From F23-D06 sp963620035 (GTDB lineage Bacteria; Bacteroidota; Bacteroidia; Bacteroidales; WCHB1-69): a stretch of 64,000 bases of DNA. The notes beneath the pieces were generated by a model. The model saw only the letters and a list, made by a program, of their open reading frames with translations, made no database searches and was not told where the DNA came from. The position numbers were made by a program, and so were the translations under genes. Below, in pieces: positions 55,909-64,000 of this stretch (position 1 is its first letter; each line of letters starts with the position of its first letter). Where the stretch lies: NCBI GenBank assembly GCA_963620035.1, contig CAVEXN010000002.1:57455-121454 (forward strand). Reading direction: 5' to 3'.

Positions 55909-57963
55909 CTATTGTCGGAAAGGGATTCCGTTTTCTGTACACCAGGTGCGCCATTTCCTGAGGCAGTATTCCGATGATGTTGCGTCAGCAATTACAGATG
56001 TGAATGTTAAAGCTTCGGCAACTTCGTCAGGACTTTGCCGCGGGTTGTGTTGCAGCAGCAGCACGTCAACAGGCATCGGCTTGTCAAGGATGAACACGCA
56101 TTCTTTGCCTTTCAGCAGGTAGCACCGTCGGTTGCCGAATGTGATGAAGTTCCCACGTTTGTGCAGGAATGTCGCATCGTAGCGCGGCGTGTCGATAGGC
56201 ACCAGATGCAGTTCCGCATGTTGCCGCCGGGCATGGTTTCGGATGGCGTATCCGTATTGAGGGTGTGCAGTGGAGTTTATAGAGTCTGAAAACAACACGC
56301 ATTGCTGTCGCCGGCAGAAACTGACCGCACTGGTGTTCCGTATCGAATAGGCGCACAACTCCTCTTGCCGCTGCAACGCTATTTTGCGGAGCAGGAATGT
56401 TCCCGAAAAGATGGAGAATGTCACAAAAGCACTCCAGAAATATATCCTTTTCCGGAAATATAACGCCATATAGACAAGTATGATGAGGGTATACAGCAAA
56501 AGTGTCTGCGCGGCAGAGCAGTCAATGTCATTTGTGACCGAACCGGGCAGCCTCTCCACAAACGAGATGATACCGTTCATAGCTTTAATCTCCCAAATCA
56601 GGCAGAAAGAGACAACTTTGGCGGCAATGGGGATGAAGGCTGTGACGAGCAGGACGATGCCTGTAGCCATCACGATGAATGACAAAGCGATGACCGAGAT
56701 GTTTGATAGCAGGAAATAGTTCGGGAACTGCCCGAAATAGTGGACGGATATTGGAAATGTGCTGATCTGGGCTGCGATGGACACGGTGGCGAGTTCCCAG
56801 AAATAGTTGCCGACTTTGGTCTTGCAGGCATAGACTTTCGTCAGGAGAGGCTGAATCATGACAATCCCGAACACGGCCAGATAACTCAACTGGAACCCGA
56901 TGTCAAGCAGGAGCAACGGGTTTATGGACAGCAAGACAAACAGGGAGGCAAAAAGGCTGTGGAACACGGTGGTGCGGCGGTTGAGCAGCGAGCCGGCCGT
57001 CACAAACGTGAACATAGCAGCCGACCGCGAAACGGAGGGCGTCAGTCCCGTGATGTGGGCATAAAACCAGATGAAGAAGAGTATGGCTATCGCTTTCAGC
57101 CGGCGTGTTGAGCGGAACAGGTCCAAAGGTTTCAACACAAAATCAAGAATCATGAAGATGACCCCTACATGCATACCCGACACGCAAAGGATGTGGCTGA
57201 CCCCGGCTGCGGCGTAGGTGCGCTTCAACTCTGGGTTCATCGTGTCGTCGTCACCGAGCAGGATGGCATTGATGATGTCATATTCCGCACCCGACATGCC
57301 GGACGAAGAGAAGACGGAAGACAGATAGGTCTGTATGCGGTGTGTGACTGCTTTCAATGGTCGAAAGGTGTGCCGTCCGAGCAGTTGCCAGCACCCGTCG
57401 CCTGCGTATGCGGTATAGAAAACCCCTTTCTTCTGCATATATCTCCGGTAGTCGAAGGCATCGGGGTTGGCCGGCGGCGGCAGGGGCTTCAGTTTTGCGG
57501 AGATGATCAGGATGTCGCCGTGGGTGATGGCGGCAGATTCGTCACTCTTGGGCAGATAGAGCAGCGTTTTGCCTTTCATCGGAACGCCTGCCGCGGTCTG
57601 CAGTATTTCGGCCGTCATCTTCATACTCTTTTCCCGTTCCGACGGAAAGTCGCTCACGCGCACAATCCATCGCTGCTCTTTTTCGGCCAGCGCTTGCTTT
57701 TCTGGCGAGAGACGCAGGGATTGACGGAAAGATGTGACGGCCATTCCGGCAAAAAAGAATCCCAGCAATAACGGGATTGTGTTCAGCCATTGATGGAAAA
57801 AGGTCTTGATAGGCAGTAAAACCAAGGCGATCAGCACGCAGCAAGCCGCCGAAGCCAGCCACCAATAGCACGTTTTGAACGGGGATTGACACAAATGCGA
57901 GACTAAAATGCCTGAAACAAGTGGAATCAGGACTTTGAGCAGGGGGTGTTTTGAGAGTTTCAT
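55909..57963 (-). CDS. ComEC/Rec2-family DNA channel protein
   Basis: This 684-residue inner-membrane protein is of the family that moves single-stranded DNA into the cytoplasm during transformation. The N-terminal helices plus OB-like segment (DUF4131, about 1-190) and the competence domain (about 220-500, with VSHILCVSGMHVGVIF and GLTPSVSRSAAMF) are present. The C-terminal 150 residues lack the H-x-H-x-D-H metallo-beta-lactamase motif found in longer ComEC proteins. It follows lgt by 47 bp on the same strand. No other competence genes are in the window. Confidence 0.92.
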   Translation of the reverse strand: MKLSKHPLLKVLIPLVSGILVSHLCQSPFKTCYWWLASAACCVLIALVLLPIKTFFHQWLNTIPLLLGFFFAGMAVTSFRQSLRLSPEKQALAEKEQRWIVRVSDFPSEREKSMKMTAEILQTAAGVPMKGKTLLYLPKSDESAAITHGDILIISAKLKPLPPPANPDAFDYRRYMQKKGVFYTAYAGDGCWQLLGRHTFRPLKAVTHRIQTYLSSVFSSSGMSGAEYDIINAILLGDDDTMNPELKRTYAAAGVSHILCVSGMHVGVIFMILDFVLKPLDLFRSTRRLKAIAILFFIWFYAHITGLTPSVSRSAAMFTFVTAGSLLNRRTTVFHSLFASLFVLLSINPLLLLDIGFQLSYLAVFGIVMIQPLLTKVYACKTKVGNYFWELATVSIAAQISTFPISVHYFGQFPNYFLLSNISVIALSFIVMATGIVLLVTAFIPIAAKVVSFCLIWEIKAMNGIISFVERLPGSVTNDIDCSAAQTLLLYTLIILVYMALYFRKRIYFWSAFVTFSIFSGTFLLRKIALQRQEELCAYSIRNTSAVSFCRRQQCVLFSDSINSTAHPQYGYAIRNHARRQHAELHLVPIDTPRYDATFLHKRGNFITFGNRRCYLLKGKECVFILDKPMPVDVLLLQHNPRQSPDEVAEALTFTSVIADATSSEYCLRKWRTWCTENGIPFRQ

Positions 57964-58010
57964 GGTTTGAGGTTTGGGCCAAAGATAGTAAAATAGCCCC
58001 TACCGTCAAA

Positions 58011-58889
58011 TCATTTTTTAGCCTTGTTTGCAGGTTCTTCTTTGTAGGGGCACTGCGGATAGTTAGGCTTGAAGAAAGAGTATGCCAGCAGTCCGATGCC
58101 GATGAGTATTATGGGGAGACTGAGCAGTTGTCCGTTGTTGAGAGCGTGGCCAACTTCGCTCTCAACTTGCACCTCTTTGAAAAACTCGATGATGAAACGG
58201 GCCGTGAAGATGATGGTGAGGGTAAGCCCTGAAGTACGCCCGGCAGCAACTTTGCCCTTGGCGAATCTGAAATAGTAGATGACAAGTCCGGCAAAGAGCA
58301 GCAGATAGACGGCCGACTCGTAAAGTTGTGCTGGGTGGCGGAATGTGCCGGCAATGCCCGGTCCGCCCAACGTGAAGTCAAAAGCCCAGGGCACGTCGGT
58401 GATGCTGCCGACAATCTCGTGGTTCATCAGATTGCCGCAACGTACCAAAGCCGCCGCAATGGGGATGGCAATGGCTAAACGGTCGAGCAGCCAGAAGATG
58501 TTGATCTTGTGTTTCCGCGTATAGTAAATGATGAACAGCAGGATGGCAATGACACCGCCGTGGCTCGCAAGCCCTTGGTATCCTACAAAATGTCCGTCAT
58601 GTATAGGCAGGATGATTTCAAGCGGGTTTATGATAAACTGCTCGGGCTCGTAAAAGAGAAAGTGCCCGAGCCGTAGCCCGACAACGGTCCACACAATCGT
58701 CCAGACAGAAATCTTGTCAAGCAATTTCATAGAAAGATGCTCCGTCTTGAAAATCTGCTGAAGCGTGTAATAAGCCAGCAAAAACCCTAACGCCAACAGG
58801 ATGCCGTACCACCTTACTTCAACAGCTCCGAGATGAAATGCTATGGGATCGACCGTCCATGTGACAGTCCCTAATATGTTTGTTGCCAT
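58011..58889 (-). CDS. lgt: Prolipoprotein diacylglyceryl transferase
   Basis: This 292-residue inner-membrane enzyme adds diacylglyceryl to the lipobox cysteine of prolipoproteins, the first step of lipoprotein maturation; this window alone has several substrates. Visible are RWYGILLALGFL, the GYQGLASHGGVI block with its conserved histidine, LVRCGNLMNHEIVG with the essential arginine and RHPAQLYES. About seven helices are predicted. It has its own promoter and is upstream of comEC. Confidence 0.97.
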   Translation of the reverse strand: MATNILGTVTWTVDPIAFHLGAVEVRWYGILLALGFLLAYYTLQQIFKTEHLSMKLLDKISVWTIVWTVVGLRLGHFLFYEPEQFIINPLEIILPIHDGHFVGYQGLASHGGVIAILLFIIYYTRKHKINIFWLLDRLAIAIPIAAALVRCGNLMNHEIVGSITDVPWAFDFTLGGPGIAGTFRHPAQLYESAVYLLLFAGLVIYYFRFAKGKVAAGRTSGLTLTIIFTARFIIEFFKEVQVESEVGHALNNGQLLSLPIILIGIGLLAYSFFKPNYPQCPYKEEPANKAKK

Positions 58890-58915
58890 TATTGCAGAAT
58901 GTTGTAATCAGACGG

Positions 58916-58923
58916 CAAAAGTA
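58916..58923 (-). promoter_or_regulatory. Promoter -7 element for lgt
   Basis: It reads TACTTTTG on the minus strand, 27 bp before the lgt ATG. Confidence 0.68.
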
Positions 58924-59033
58924 CAAAAAAAGGGACTTTTAGGCGCCACGCATAAAGTTCACTCCTCAGAACTTATCGAACTAATAGAATCTATGCTGCC
59001 GGAACAGAATGGCAGAACGTAAAGTTTTTTATG

Positions 59034-59041
59034 TACATTTG
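59034..59041 (+). promoter_or_regulatory. Promoter -7 element for ftcD
   Basis: TACATTTG followed by CACAC matches TAnnTTTG. It lies 50 bp before the ftcD ATG. Confidence 0.65.
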
Positions 59042-59091
59042 CACACTTTATGTGTTAAATACAACAAGTTTAAAATCAATATTATAGAATT

Positions 59092-60789
59092 ATGAAGCAG
59101 TTGATAGAATGTGTTCCCAACTTCAGCGAGGGGAGGAATCCGGAAATTATAGAGCAGGTGGCTGACGTTATCAGACAGTCAGAAGGCGTTACATTGCTGG
59201 ATGTGGATCCCGGCGCAACTACAAATCGTACTGTAGTGACCTTTGTCGGCACGCCAGACGCAGTGGTAGAGGCGGCGTTGAAATTGATGTCCAAGTGCAA
59301 AGAATTGATTGACATGCGTTTTCATCATGGCGACCATCCTCGTTTTGGTGCTACAGACGTTTGCCCTCTGGTGCCGGTAGCCAATATCACGATGGAAGAG
59401 ACGGTCGAGTATGCGCGCAAACTTGCAAAAAGGGCAGGGGATGAACTCGGAATCCCCGTGTATTGCTATGAGAATGCAGCATTTGAGGACAAACGCCATA
59501 ATTTGGCAAATTGCAGAGCCGGGGAATACGAAGCGCTGAAAGACCGTATTGTCACAAAGGAATGGAAACCCGATTTCGGCCCGGCAGAATTCACGGAGAG
59601 CGTTGCCAAAAGCGGTGCCACGGCTGTCGGCGCACGTGATTTTCTCATTGCTGTGAACTATAATCTGAACACTACCTCTACTCGCCGCGCCAATGCCATC
59701 GCTTTTGACGTGCGCGAGAAAGGACGCCCGCTCCGTGAGGGCAACCCTATCACGGGAAAGATCCGGAAGGACGAGAACGGAAAGTCTATAATGCAGCCCG
59801 GAACGCTCAAAGGCACGAAAGCCATTGGCTGGTACATTGCCGAGTACGGCATCGCACAGGTGTCGATGAACATTACCGACACAAATGCCACTCCGTTACA
59901 CATCGCTTTTGATGAGGTGTGCAACAAGGCTGCCGACCGCGGCATTAGGGTTACCGGCGCTGAAATTGTCGGTCTTATCCCGAAGAAAACGTTGATAGAG
60001 GCGGGCAACTATTATCTGGCAAAACAGAAACGCTCCCTCGGCATCGATGAGAAGGAGAAAGTCAAAATCGCTGTCAAGTCGATGGGGCTGGATGACCTCA
60101 AACCGTTCAATCCGGAAGAGAAAGTGATTGAATATCTGCTCGAGAAGGCTGACACTGCACCGAAATTGGTGAATATGACCTGCACCGGTTTTGCTGACGA
60201 GACGGCTTCTGAAAGTCCTGCGCCGGGCGGCGGTTCCATCTCTGCCTATATGGGCGCACTGGGCGCCGCCCTCGGCACAATGGTAGCCAACCTCTCTTCG
60301 CACAAGCCCGGTTGGGACGACAATTGGGAGTATTTTTCCGAATGGGCTGAAAAAGGCCAGGCCTTGAAAGAAAAACTGTTAGCCCTTGTGGACGAAGATA
60401 CCAACGCTTTCAATGTCATTATGAATGCTTTCGGAATGCCAAAAGGCTCCGATGAGGAGAAAGCAGCCCGCAAACTGGCTATCCAAGAGGCCACAAAATA
60501 TGCTACCGAGGTGCCGATGAGGACGATTAAGGCCTCGTTTGAGGTGTTTGATATCTGTCAGGCCATGATTGAGAAAGGTAACCCCGCCTCAGTGTCTGAC
60601 GCCGGCGTAGGTTCGCTCTGTGCCCGTGCCGCCGTGTACGGTGCCTATCTCAATGTCAAAATCAACGCCTCCTCTCTTGACGACAAAGCCTATGCCGACA
60701 AGATGATTGCTGAAGCCCGCGACTTCGTCGCTCGCGCCGACGAGAAAGAAAAGGCTCTGATGGAAATGACTGAAAAGGTGATCGGCTAA
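59092..60789 (+). CDS. ftcD: Glutamate formimidoyltransferase/cyclodeaminase (FTCD)
   Basis: This 565-residue fusion catalyses the last histidine-degradation steps that feed one-carbon units to THF: transfer of the formimino group from formiminoglutamate to THF, then cyclodeamination to methenyl-THF. The transferase half (1-330) starts ECVPNFSEGRNPEIIEQVAD and has MRFHHGDHPRFGATDVCPL with the catalytic histidine. The cyclodeaminase half (about 360-565) has SPAPGGGSISAYMGALGAAL. No other hut genes are nearby. The following glycosyltransferase starts 13 bp later. Confidence 0.97.
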   Translation: MKQLIECVPNFSEGRNPEIIEQVADVIRQSEGVTLLDVDPGATTNRTVVTFVGTPDAVVEAALKLMSKCKELIDMRFHHGDHPRFGATDVCPLVPVANITMEETVEYARKLAKRAGDELGIPVYCYENAAFEDKRHNLANCRAGEYEALKDRIVTKEWKPDFGPAEFTESVAKSGATAVGARDFLIAVNYNLNTTSTRRANAIAFDVREKGRPLREGNPITGKIRKDENGKSIMQPGTLKGTKAIGWYIAEYGIAQVSMNITDTNATPLHIAFDEVCNKAADRGIRVTGAEIVGLIPKKTLIEAGNYYLAKQKRSLGIDEKEKVKIAVKSMGLDDLKPFNPEEKVIEYLLEKADTAPKLVNMTCTGFADETASESPAPGGGSISAYMGALGAALGTMVANLSSHKPGWDDNWEYFSEWAEKGQALKEKLLALVDEDTNAFNVIMNAFGMPKGSDEEKAARKLAIQEATKYATEVPMRTIKASFEVFDICQAMIEKGNPASVSDAGVGSLCARAAVYGAYLNVKINASSLDDKAYADKMIAEARDFVARADEKEKALMEMTEKVIG

Positions 60790-60802
60790 CATTCGAGATA
60801 CA

Positions 60803-61966
60803 ATGAAACTGCTGGTCGTGCTGTCCCGGTTTCCTTATCCCCTCGAAAAAGGGGATAAGTTGCGGGCGTATCATCAGATACGCTGCCTCTCGGCCTCGCA
60901 CGACATCTACCTCGTCGCCGTATATGACAAGACGGTGACCCTTTCAGCCCTGAAACGTCTGGAGCCGTTCTGCAAAAGCATTTTCCTACTCAAACAAGAC
61001 GGCTTCAGACGCTTCTGGAATATGGGGCGCGCTTTCTTCAAAGGCCTTCCCATGCAGTGCGGATTCTTTTACAGCAAGAAAAACGCCAGGAAACTCGACA
61101 AGATAGTCCATGCCGTACAGCCAGACCATATCTATTGCCAGCTTTTCAGGATGGCAGAGTATGTGAAGACGTACAGTGTTCCCAAAACAATCGATTATCA
61201 AGACGCATTCTCAAAAGGGATGTTCCGTCGTGCTGAAAAGGCTCCGTGGTGGCTCAAACCGGTTTTTGACATGGAAGGACGCCGAACGGCTCGCTACGAG
61301 ACTGAGATTTTCTGTCTTTTCGACCACAAGACTATCATAACGTCCATAGACCGCGACCTGATACCCCATCCCGACAGACAACAGATTGAAATCGTGCCTA
61401 ATGGGGTGGATTTTGAAACGTACCGCTTTCGCGGAGAAAGCAAGACGTACGACATCATCTTCTCCGGGAATATGAGTTATGCCCCCAATGTTGATGCGGC
61501 GGTATATCTGGCCAACGAGATTTTCCCGGCATTGACGCAGCAGTTTCCGGGTTTGCGGCTCGTGCTATGTGGCACGAACCCTGCATCTGCGGTGAGGGCA
61601 CTTGCCAATGCGCAGGTTGTCGTCACGGGTTGGGTTGATTCAATGGCAGCGTGGTATGCCAAGGCACGAATCTTTGTTGCGCCGATGCGTATGGGCACAG
61701 GACTGCAAAACAAAATCCTGGAGGCTATGGCCATGCAGTTGCCTTGTGTGGCTTCGCCGCTGGCTTGCCAACCCTTAGGCACTGCCGCACAAGAGGGCGC
61801 GATTGCCGTTTGCCACTCCCGCGATGAGTACATCAGCATTATTGGCAGGCTGCTCACGGATGCCGAATACTATAACCGCCTGTCGCAAACAGGATACCGC
61901 TTTGTACGACAACATTATGACTGGCACGCCGCCGCCGCTGTGCTTGACCGTATTATGATGCGCTAA
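60803..61966 (+). CDS. Family 4 (GT-B) glycosyltransferase
   Basis: This 387-residue glycosyltransferase has the two-Rossmann GT-B plan. The N-terminus has LSRFPYPLEKGDKLRAYHQI, similar to the sugar transferase group linked with exopolysaccharide loci. The C-terminal half has VPNGVDFETYRF, IIFSGNMSYAPNVDA, and RMGTGLQNKILEAMAMQLPC with the E-x7-E-like nucleotide-sugar site. No membrane helix is visible. It follows ftcD closely but belongs functionally with the surface-sugar genes downstream. Confidence 0.92.
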   Translation: MKLLVVLSRFPYPLEKGDKLRAYHQIRCLSASHDIYLVAVYDKTVTLSALKRLEPFCKSIFLLKQDGFRRFWNMGRAFFKGLPMQCGFFYSKKNARKLDKIVHAVQPDHIYCQLFRMAEYVKTYSVPKTIDYQDAFSKGMFRRAEKAPWWLKPVFDMEGRRTARYETEIFCLFDHKTIITSIDRDLIPHPDRQQIEIVPNGVDFETYRFRGESKTYDIIFSGNMSYAPNVDAAVYLANEIFPALTQQFPGLRLVLCGTNPASAVRALANAQVVVTGWVDSMAAWYAKARIFVAPMRMGTGLQNKILEAMAMQLPCVASPLACQPLGTAAQEGAIAVCHSRDEYISIIGRLLTDAEYYNRLSQTGYRFVRQHYDWHAAAAVLDRIMMR

Positions 61967-62010
61967 ATGCAGCCCTTAATATACAGCGGAACGTTCATTA
62001 TTGTAAGGAA

Positions 62011-62064
62011 ATGAAAATTATAGAACAATCGTTTACCATCGGATATCATTATGACGGACTATAA
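62011..62064 (+). other. 17-codon open frame overlapping the kdsD start
   Basis: ATG at 62011, preceded by AAGGAA, opens a frame of 17 codons that stops at 62064, inside kdsD in another frame (kdsD starts at 62051). It could be a coupling or leader peptide, or chance. Confidence 0.3.
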
Positions 62065-62998
62065 GAAATACGCAGTCAAATGCTTCCAGGATGAGGCGCA
62101 GTCCATATTGGATTTGATACCTCAACTGACCGGGGATTTTGACACGGCCATAGATTTGATATATCATTGCAAAGGCAAGTTCATTGTGACGGGAGTCGGA
62201 AAGTCGGGGCACATCGGCGCCAAGATTGCCGCAACCTTGGCGAGCACAGGCACCCCGTCATTTTTCGTCAATCCGCTGGATGCCTATCATGGCGACTTGG
62301 GTATGTTCTCTTCCGACGACGTGGTGATGGCCATCTCCTACTCCGGGCAGACGGATGAACTGCTTCGTTTTTTGCCCCTGCTCATCGAGCGCAACATTCC
62401 CGTCATTGGCATGTCGGGGCATCCCGACTCGCTTCTGGCTCGCTATTCAACCTGCCATCTCAACATTGCCGTCCGGCGCGAGGCTTGTCCGCTTAACCTT
62501 GCCCCGACTTCGTCCACCACGGCGACACTGGCCATGGGCGATGCCATTGCCTGTGCTCTTATGAAAGTGCGAAATTTCAAGGCTTCCGACTTCGCACGCT
62601 ATCATCCGGGCGGCAGCCTCGGCAAGAAACTCCTGGCGCGCGTCAAGGACTTTATGGTGTCGGGCGACATGCCGACCATCTCGCCCGATGAGAAGATCTG
62701 CCATGCCATCATTCAGATCAGCAAGGCCAAACTCGGAATCGCCATCGTGATAGAACAAGGGAAAATCATCGGGGTCATCACCGACGGCGACATCCGGCGG
62801 GCTATGCAGAGCAACCAGCAAGAGTTTTTCAGCCTGAACGTTGAAGATGTGATGAGCCGTAACCCCAAAACCATTTCCGAAAACGCCAAACTCTCGGAGG
62901 CAGAAGCACTGCTCCGCAGAAACAGCATCCATACTTTGGTAGTCGTGAACGATGCCGGCGACTTGACCGGCATAATTGACACTTTCAGATGTCTTTAA
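62051..62998 (+). CDS. kdsD: KpsF/GutQ-type sugar-phosphate isomerase (arabinose 5-phosphate isomerase)
   Basis: This 315-residue enzyme interconverts ribulose 5-phosphate and arabinose 5-phosphate, the first step toward KDO for lipopolysaccharide. The SIS domain (about 30-170) has VTGVGKSGHIGAKIAATLAS and DAYHGDLGMF; two CBS repeats (about 205-315) follow with GVITDGDIRRA. Length is typical. The next gene, a CMP-sugar synthetase, starts 2 bp later, matching a role in activated acidic sugars. Confidence 0.93.
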   Translation: MTDYKKYAVKCFQDEAQSILDLIPQLTGDFDTAIDLIYHCKGKFIVTGVGKSGHIGAKIAATLASTGTPSFFVNPLDAYHGDLGMFSSDDVVMAISYSGQTDELLRFLPLLIERNIPVIGMSGHPDSLLARYSTCHLNIAVRREACPLNLAPTSSTTATLAMGDAIACALMKVRNFKASDFARYHPGGSLGKKLLARVKDFMVSGDMPTISPDEKICHAIIQISKAKLGIAIVIEQGKIIGVITDGDIRRAMQSNQQEFFSLNVEDVMSRNPKTISENAKLSEAEALLRRNSIHTLVVVNDAGDLTGIIDTFRCL

Positions 62999-63000
62999 CG

Positions 63001-63639
63001 ATGAAAACGGTAGCTTTTGTTCCCATTCGACTCAACAGCAAGCGAGTGCCCGGCAAAAACCTCAAGTTGTTAGGAGGCAAACCACTGCTCCAGCATATTC
63101 TTTTGACGCTGACCAAAGTGCCCGAATTGTCAGAAATCTATGCCTTTTGCAGCCGAGAGGAAATCATACCGCTCCTGCCTTCAGGTGTGTCATTTTTGAA
63201 AAGGGAGGAACGCCTTGACGATGACTTGACCAAAGGAGCGGAAATCTATGACGCTTTTGTGCATCATGTGCCGTCCGACTTTTACCTACTTGCCCATACC
63301 ACTTCGCCGTTCATCCGCCCCGAAACGGTGTCGGAGGCCATACAGAAAGTGCAGAGCGGCCGTTTTGATTCCGCTTTGGCGGTGGAGAGAGTGCAGACTT
63401 TTACCTGGTACAAAGGAGCACCGCTCAATTACACATTAGACGATGTGCCCCGTACCCAAGACATAGAACCCGTGTTTGTGGAGACCAGCGCTTTTTTCCT
63501 TTTCAGTCGAAACACCTGGCTGCAACACCGCCAACGCATCGGAAACCATCCATTTTTTGCGGAGGTCAACCGTATCGAGGGTATTGACATCGACAACCCC
63601 GTCGACTTCGATCTTGCGGAACGCATTGTCATAAAATGA
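63001..63639 (+). CDS. NeuA-type CMP-sugar (acylneuraminate) cytidylyltransferase family protein
   Basis: This 212-residue nucleotidyltransferase activates an acidic sugar with CTP. VPIRLNSKRVPGKNLK is the CTP-binding start; DDLTKGAEIYDAFV and HTTSPFIRPETVSEAI follow the family. It is more like NeuA-type enzymes than canonical KdsB, which begins with a different ARYASTR motif. The true sugar could be KDO, a nonulosonic acid or a relative. I chose the ATG at 63001; an ATG at 62989 overlapping kdsD is also possible. Confidence 0.87.
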   Translation: MKTVAFVPIRLNSKRVPGKNLKLLGGKPLLQHILLTLTKVPELSEIYAFCSREEIIPLLPSGVSFLKREERLDDDLTKGAEIYDAFVHHVPSDFYLLAHTTSPFIRPETVSEAIQKVQSGRFDSALAVERVQTFTWYKGAPLNYTLDDVPRTQDIEPVFVETSAFFLFSRNTWLQHRQRIGNHPFFAEVNRIEGIDIDNPVDFDLAERIVIK

Positions 63640-63677
63640 TTTTGCGGCACGCTTTCTGCTTTGTTTTGCAAAAGACC

Positions 63678-63685
63678 TATCTTTG
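63678..63685 (+). promoter_or_regulatory. Promoter -7 element for the restriction subunit gene
   Basis: TATCTTTG is a full consensus match, 26 bp before the ATG at 63712. Confidence 0.7.
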
Positions 63686-63711
63686 CAAGTGCTTTTTTGA
63701 AACAATACATT

Positions 63712-64000
63712 ATGGATATTAACAAGAAAGAACTTAAAGAACAGGAAATACGGACTATGTTCATTTCACCAGCCTTAAAAGACAAAGGTTGGGAAGTTAC
63801 TGTGAATATGCGTGAAGAGTATTACTTCACCGATGGTCGTGTGCTTGTAGCTGGCAGTCAACACTCTGTTGCTGAGGGCAAGAAGGCGGACTATTTGTTG
63901 TACCATAAAGGAAAGCCCATTGCTGTAGTGGAGGCTAAAGACAACAAGCACGCCGTTGGTGCTGGCATACAGCAAGCCATGGAGTATGCTCGCATTTTGG
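63712..64000 (+). CDS. Type I restriction enzyme R subunit, N-terminal part (3' truncated by window edge)
   Basis: Ninety-six residues of an HsdR-type restriction subunit are visible before the sequence ends. It begins MDINKKELKEQEIRTMFISP, then GKKADYLLYHKGKPIAVVEA followed by KD, which supplies the D...E-x-K nuclease motif of the HSDR N-terminal domain. A helix with AGIQQAMEYARIL follows as in EcoEI-type subunits. The helicase part lies beyond the window. The upstream spacing and promoter indicate a new transcription unit, probably an R-M locus. Confidence 0.88.
   Translation, partial: MDINKKELKEQEIRTMFISPALKDKGWEVTVNMREEYYFTDGRVLVAGSQHSVAEGKKADYLLYHKGKPIAVVEAKDNKHAVGAGIQQAMEYARIL

Overview
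The window looks like chromosomal DNA of a member of the Bacteroidota, order Bacteroidales, probably close to Prevotellaceae. The evidence is: TAnnTTTG-type -7 promoter elements upstream of many genes; almost no Shine-Dalgarno sequences; SPII lipobox lipoproteins; a secreted subtilase with a type IX secretion C-terminal sorting domain; one long RelA/SpoT protein; and rpoC followed by a DUF3467 gene. The placement rests on gene content and motifs read by eye, not on a database search.

Layout. 1-6.2 kb: 3' end of rpoB, rpoC and a DUF3467 gene, closed by a terminator. 6.4-7.4 kb: a DUF4328-like membrane protein. 7.5-14.4 kb (minus strand): an orphan Vsr endonuclease, uvrC, a BASS-type transporter, an LptF/LptG permease and an S9 lipoprotein peptidase. 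14.5-19.7 kb (plus): small lipoprotein, purN, guaA, ahcY and a phosphodiester glycosidase-like protein. 19.7-22.0 kb (minus): glycosyltransferase, steroid-reductase-fold membrane protein and Rieske-like lipoprotein in one operon. 22-26 kb (plus): rpsO, pnp and a second family 2 glycosyltransferase. 26.0-26.3 kb: tRNA-Ser(GCT) and tRNA-Pro(GGG). 26.3-33.1 kb (minus): a short unknown gene, class II aldolase, a three-gene envelope cluster (YtxH, holin-like, small cationic protein), the RelA/SpoT enzyme and the subtilase.

33.1-35.8 kb is the accessory part. Two direct copies of a ~333-bp structured non-coding repeat, about 94% identical by eye, flank a transposase relic and an AT-rich, translationally coupled pair: a lipoprotein with a glycine-zipper tail and a 74-residue two-helix membrane protein. 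A diverged partial third copy of the repeat lies between vsr and uvrC.

35.8-41.7 kb: thrS-ffh-folD-pepE, a strong terminator, and an MscS channel. 41.7-47.5 kb: thirteen ribosomal protein genes from rplV to rpsE, with their own promoter and a 20-bp terminator hairpin. The usual flanking genes of the S10/spc cluster are absent on both sides. 47.6-49.8 kb (minus): a MutS-like ATPase (KamC-like) and an orphan CoA-transferase alpha subunit, probably remnants of a lysine-fermentation locus. 49.9-54.8 kb: a 1406-residue glycogen synthase/alpha-glucan phosphorylase fusion and thiamine pyrophosphokinase. 54.8-58.9 kb (minus): an EamA transporter, ComEC and Lgt. 59.1-64 kb (plus): fused FTCD, a family 4 glycosyltransferase, KdsD, a CMP-sugar synthetase, and the start of a type I restriction subunit running off the window end.

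Most genes are housekeeping. The most unusual features are the repeat-flanked lipoprotein/membrane pair, the repeat family itself, the broken ribosomal super-operon, the synthase-phosphorylase fusion and the dismantled lysine-fermentation genes.
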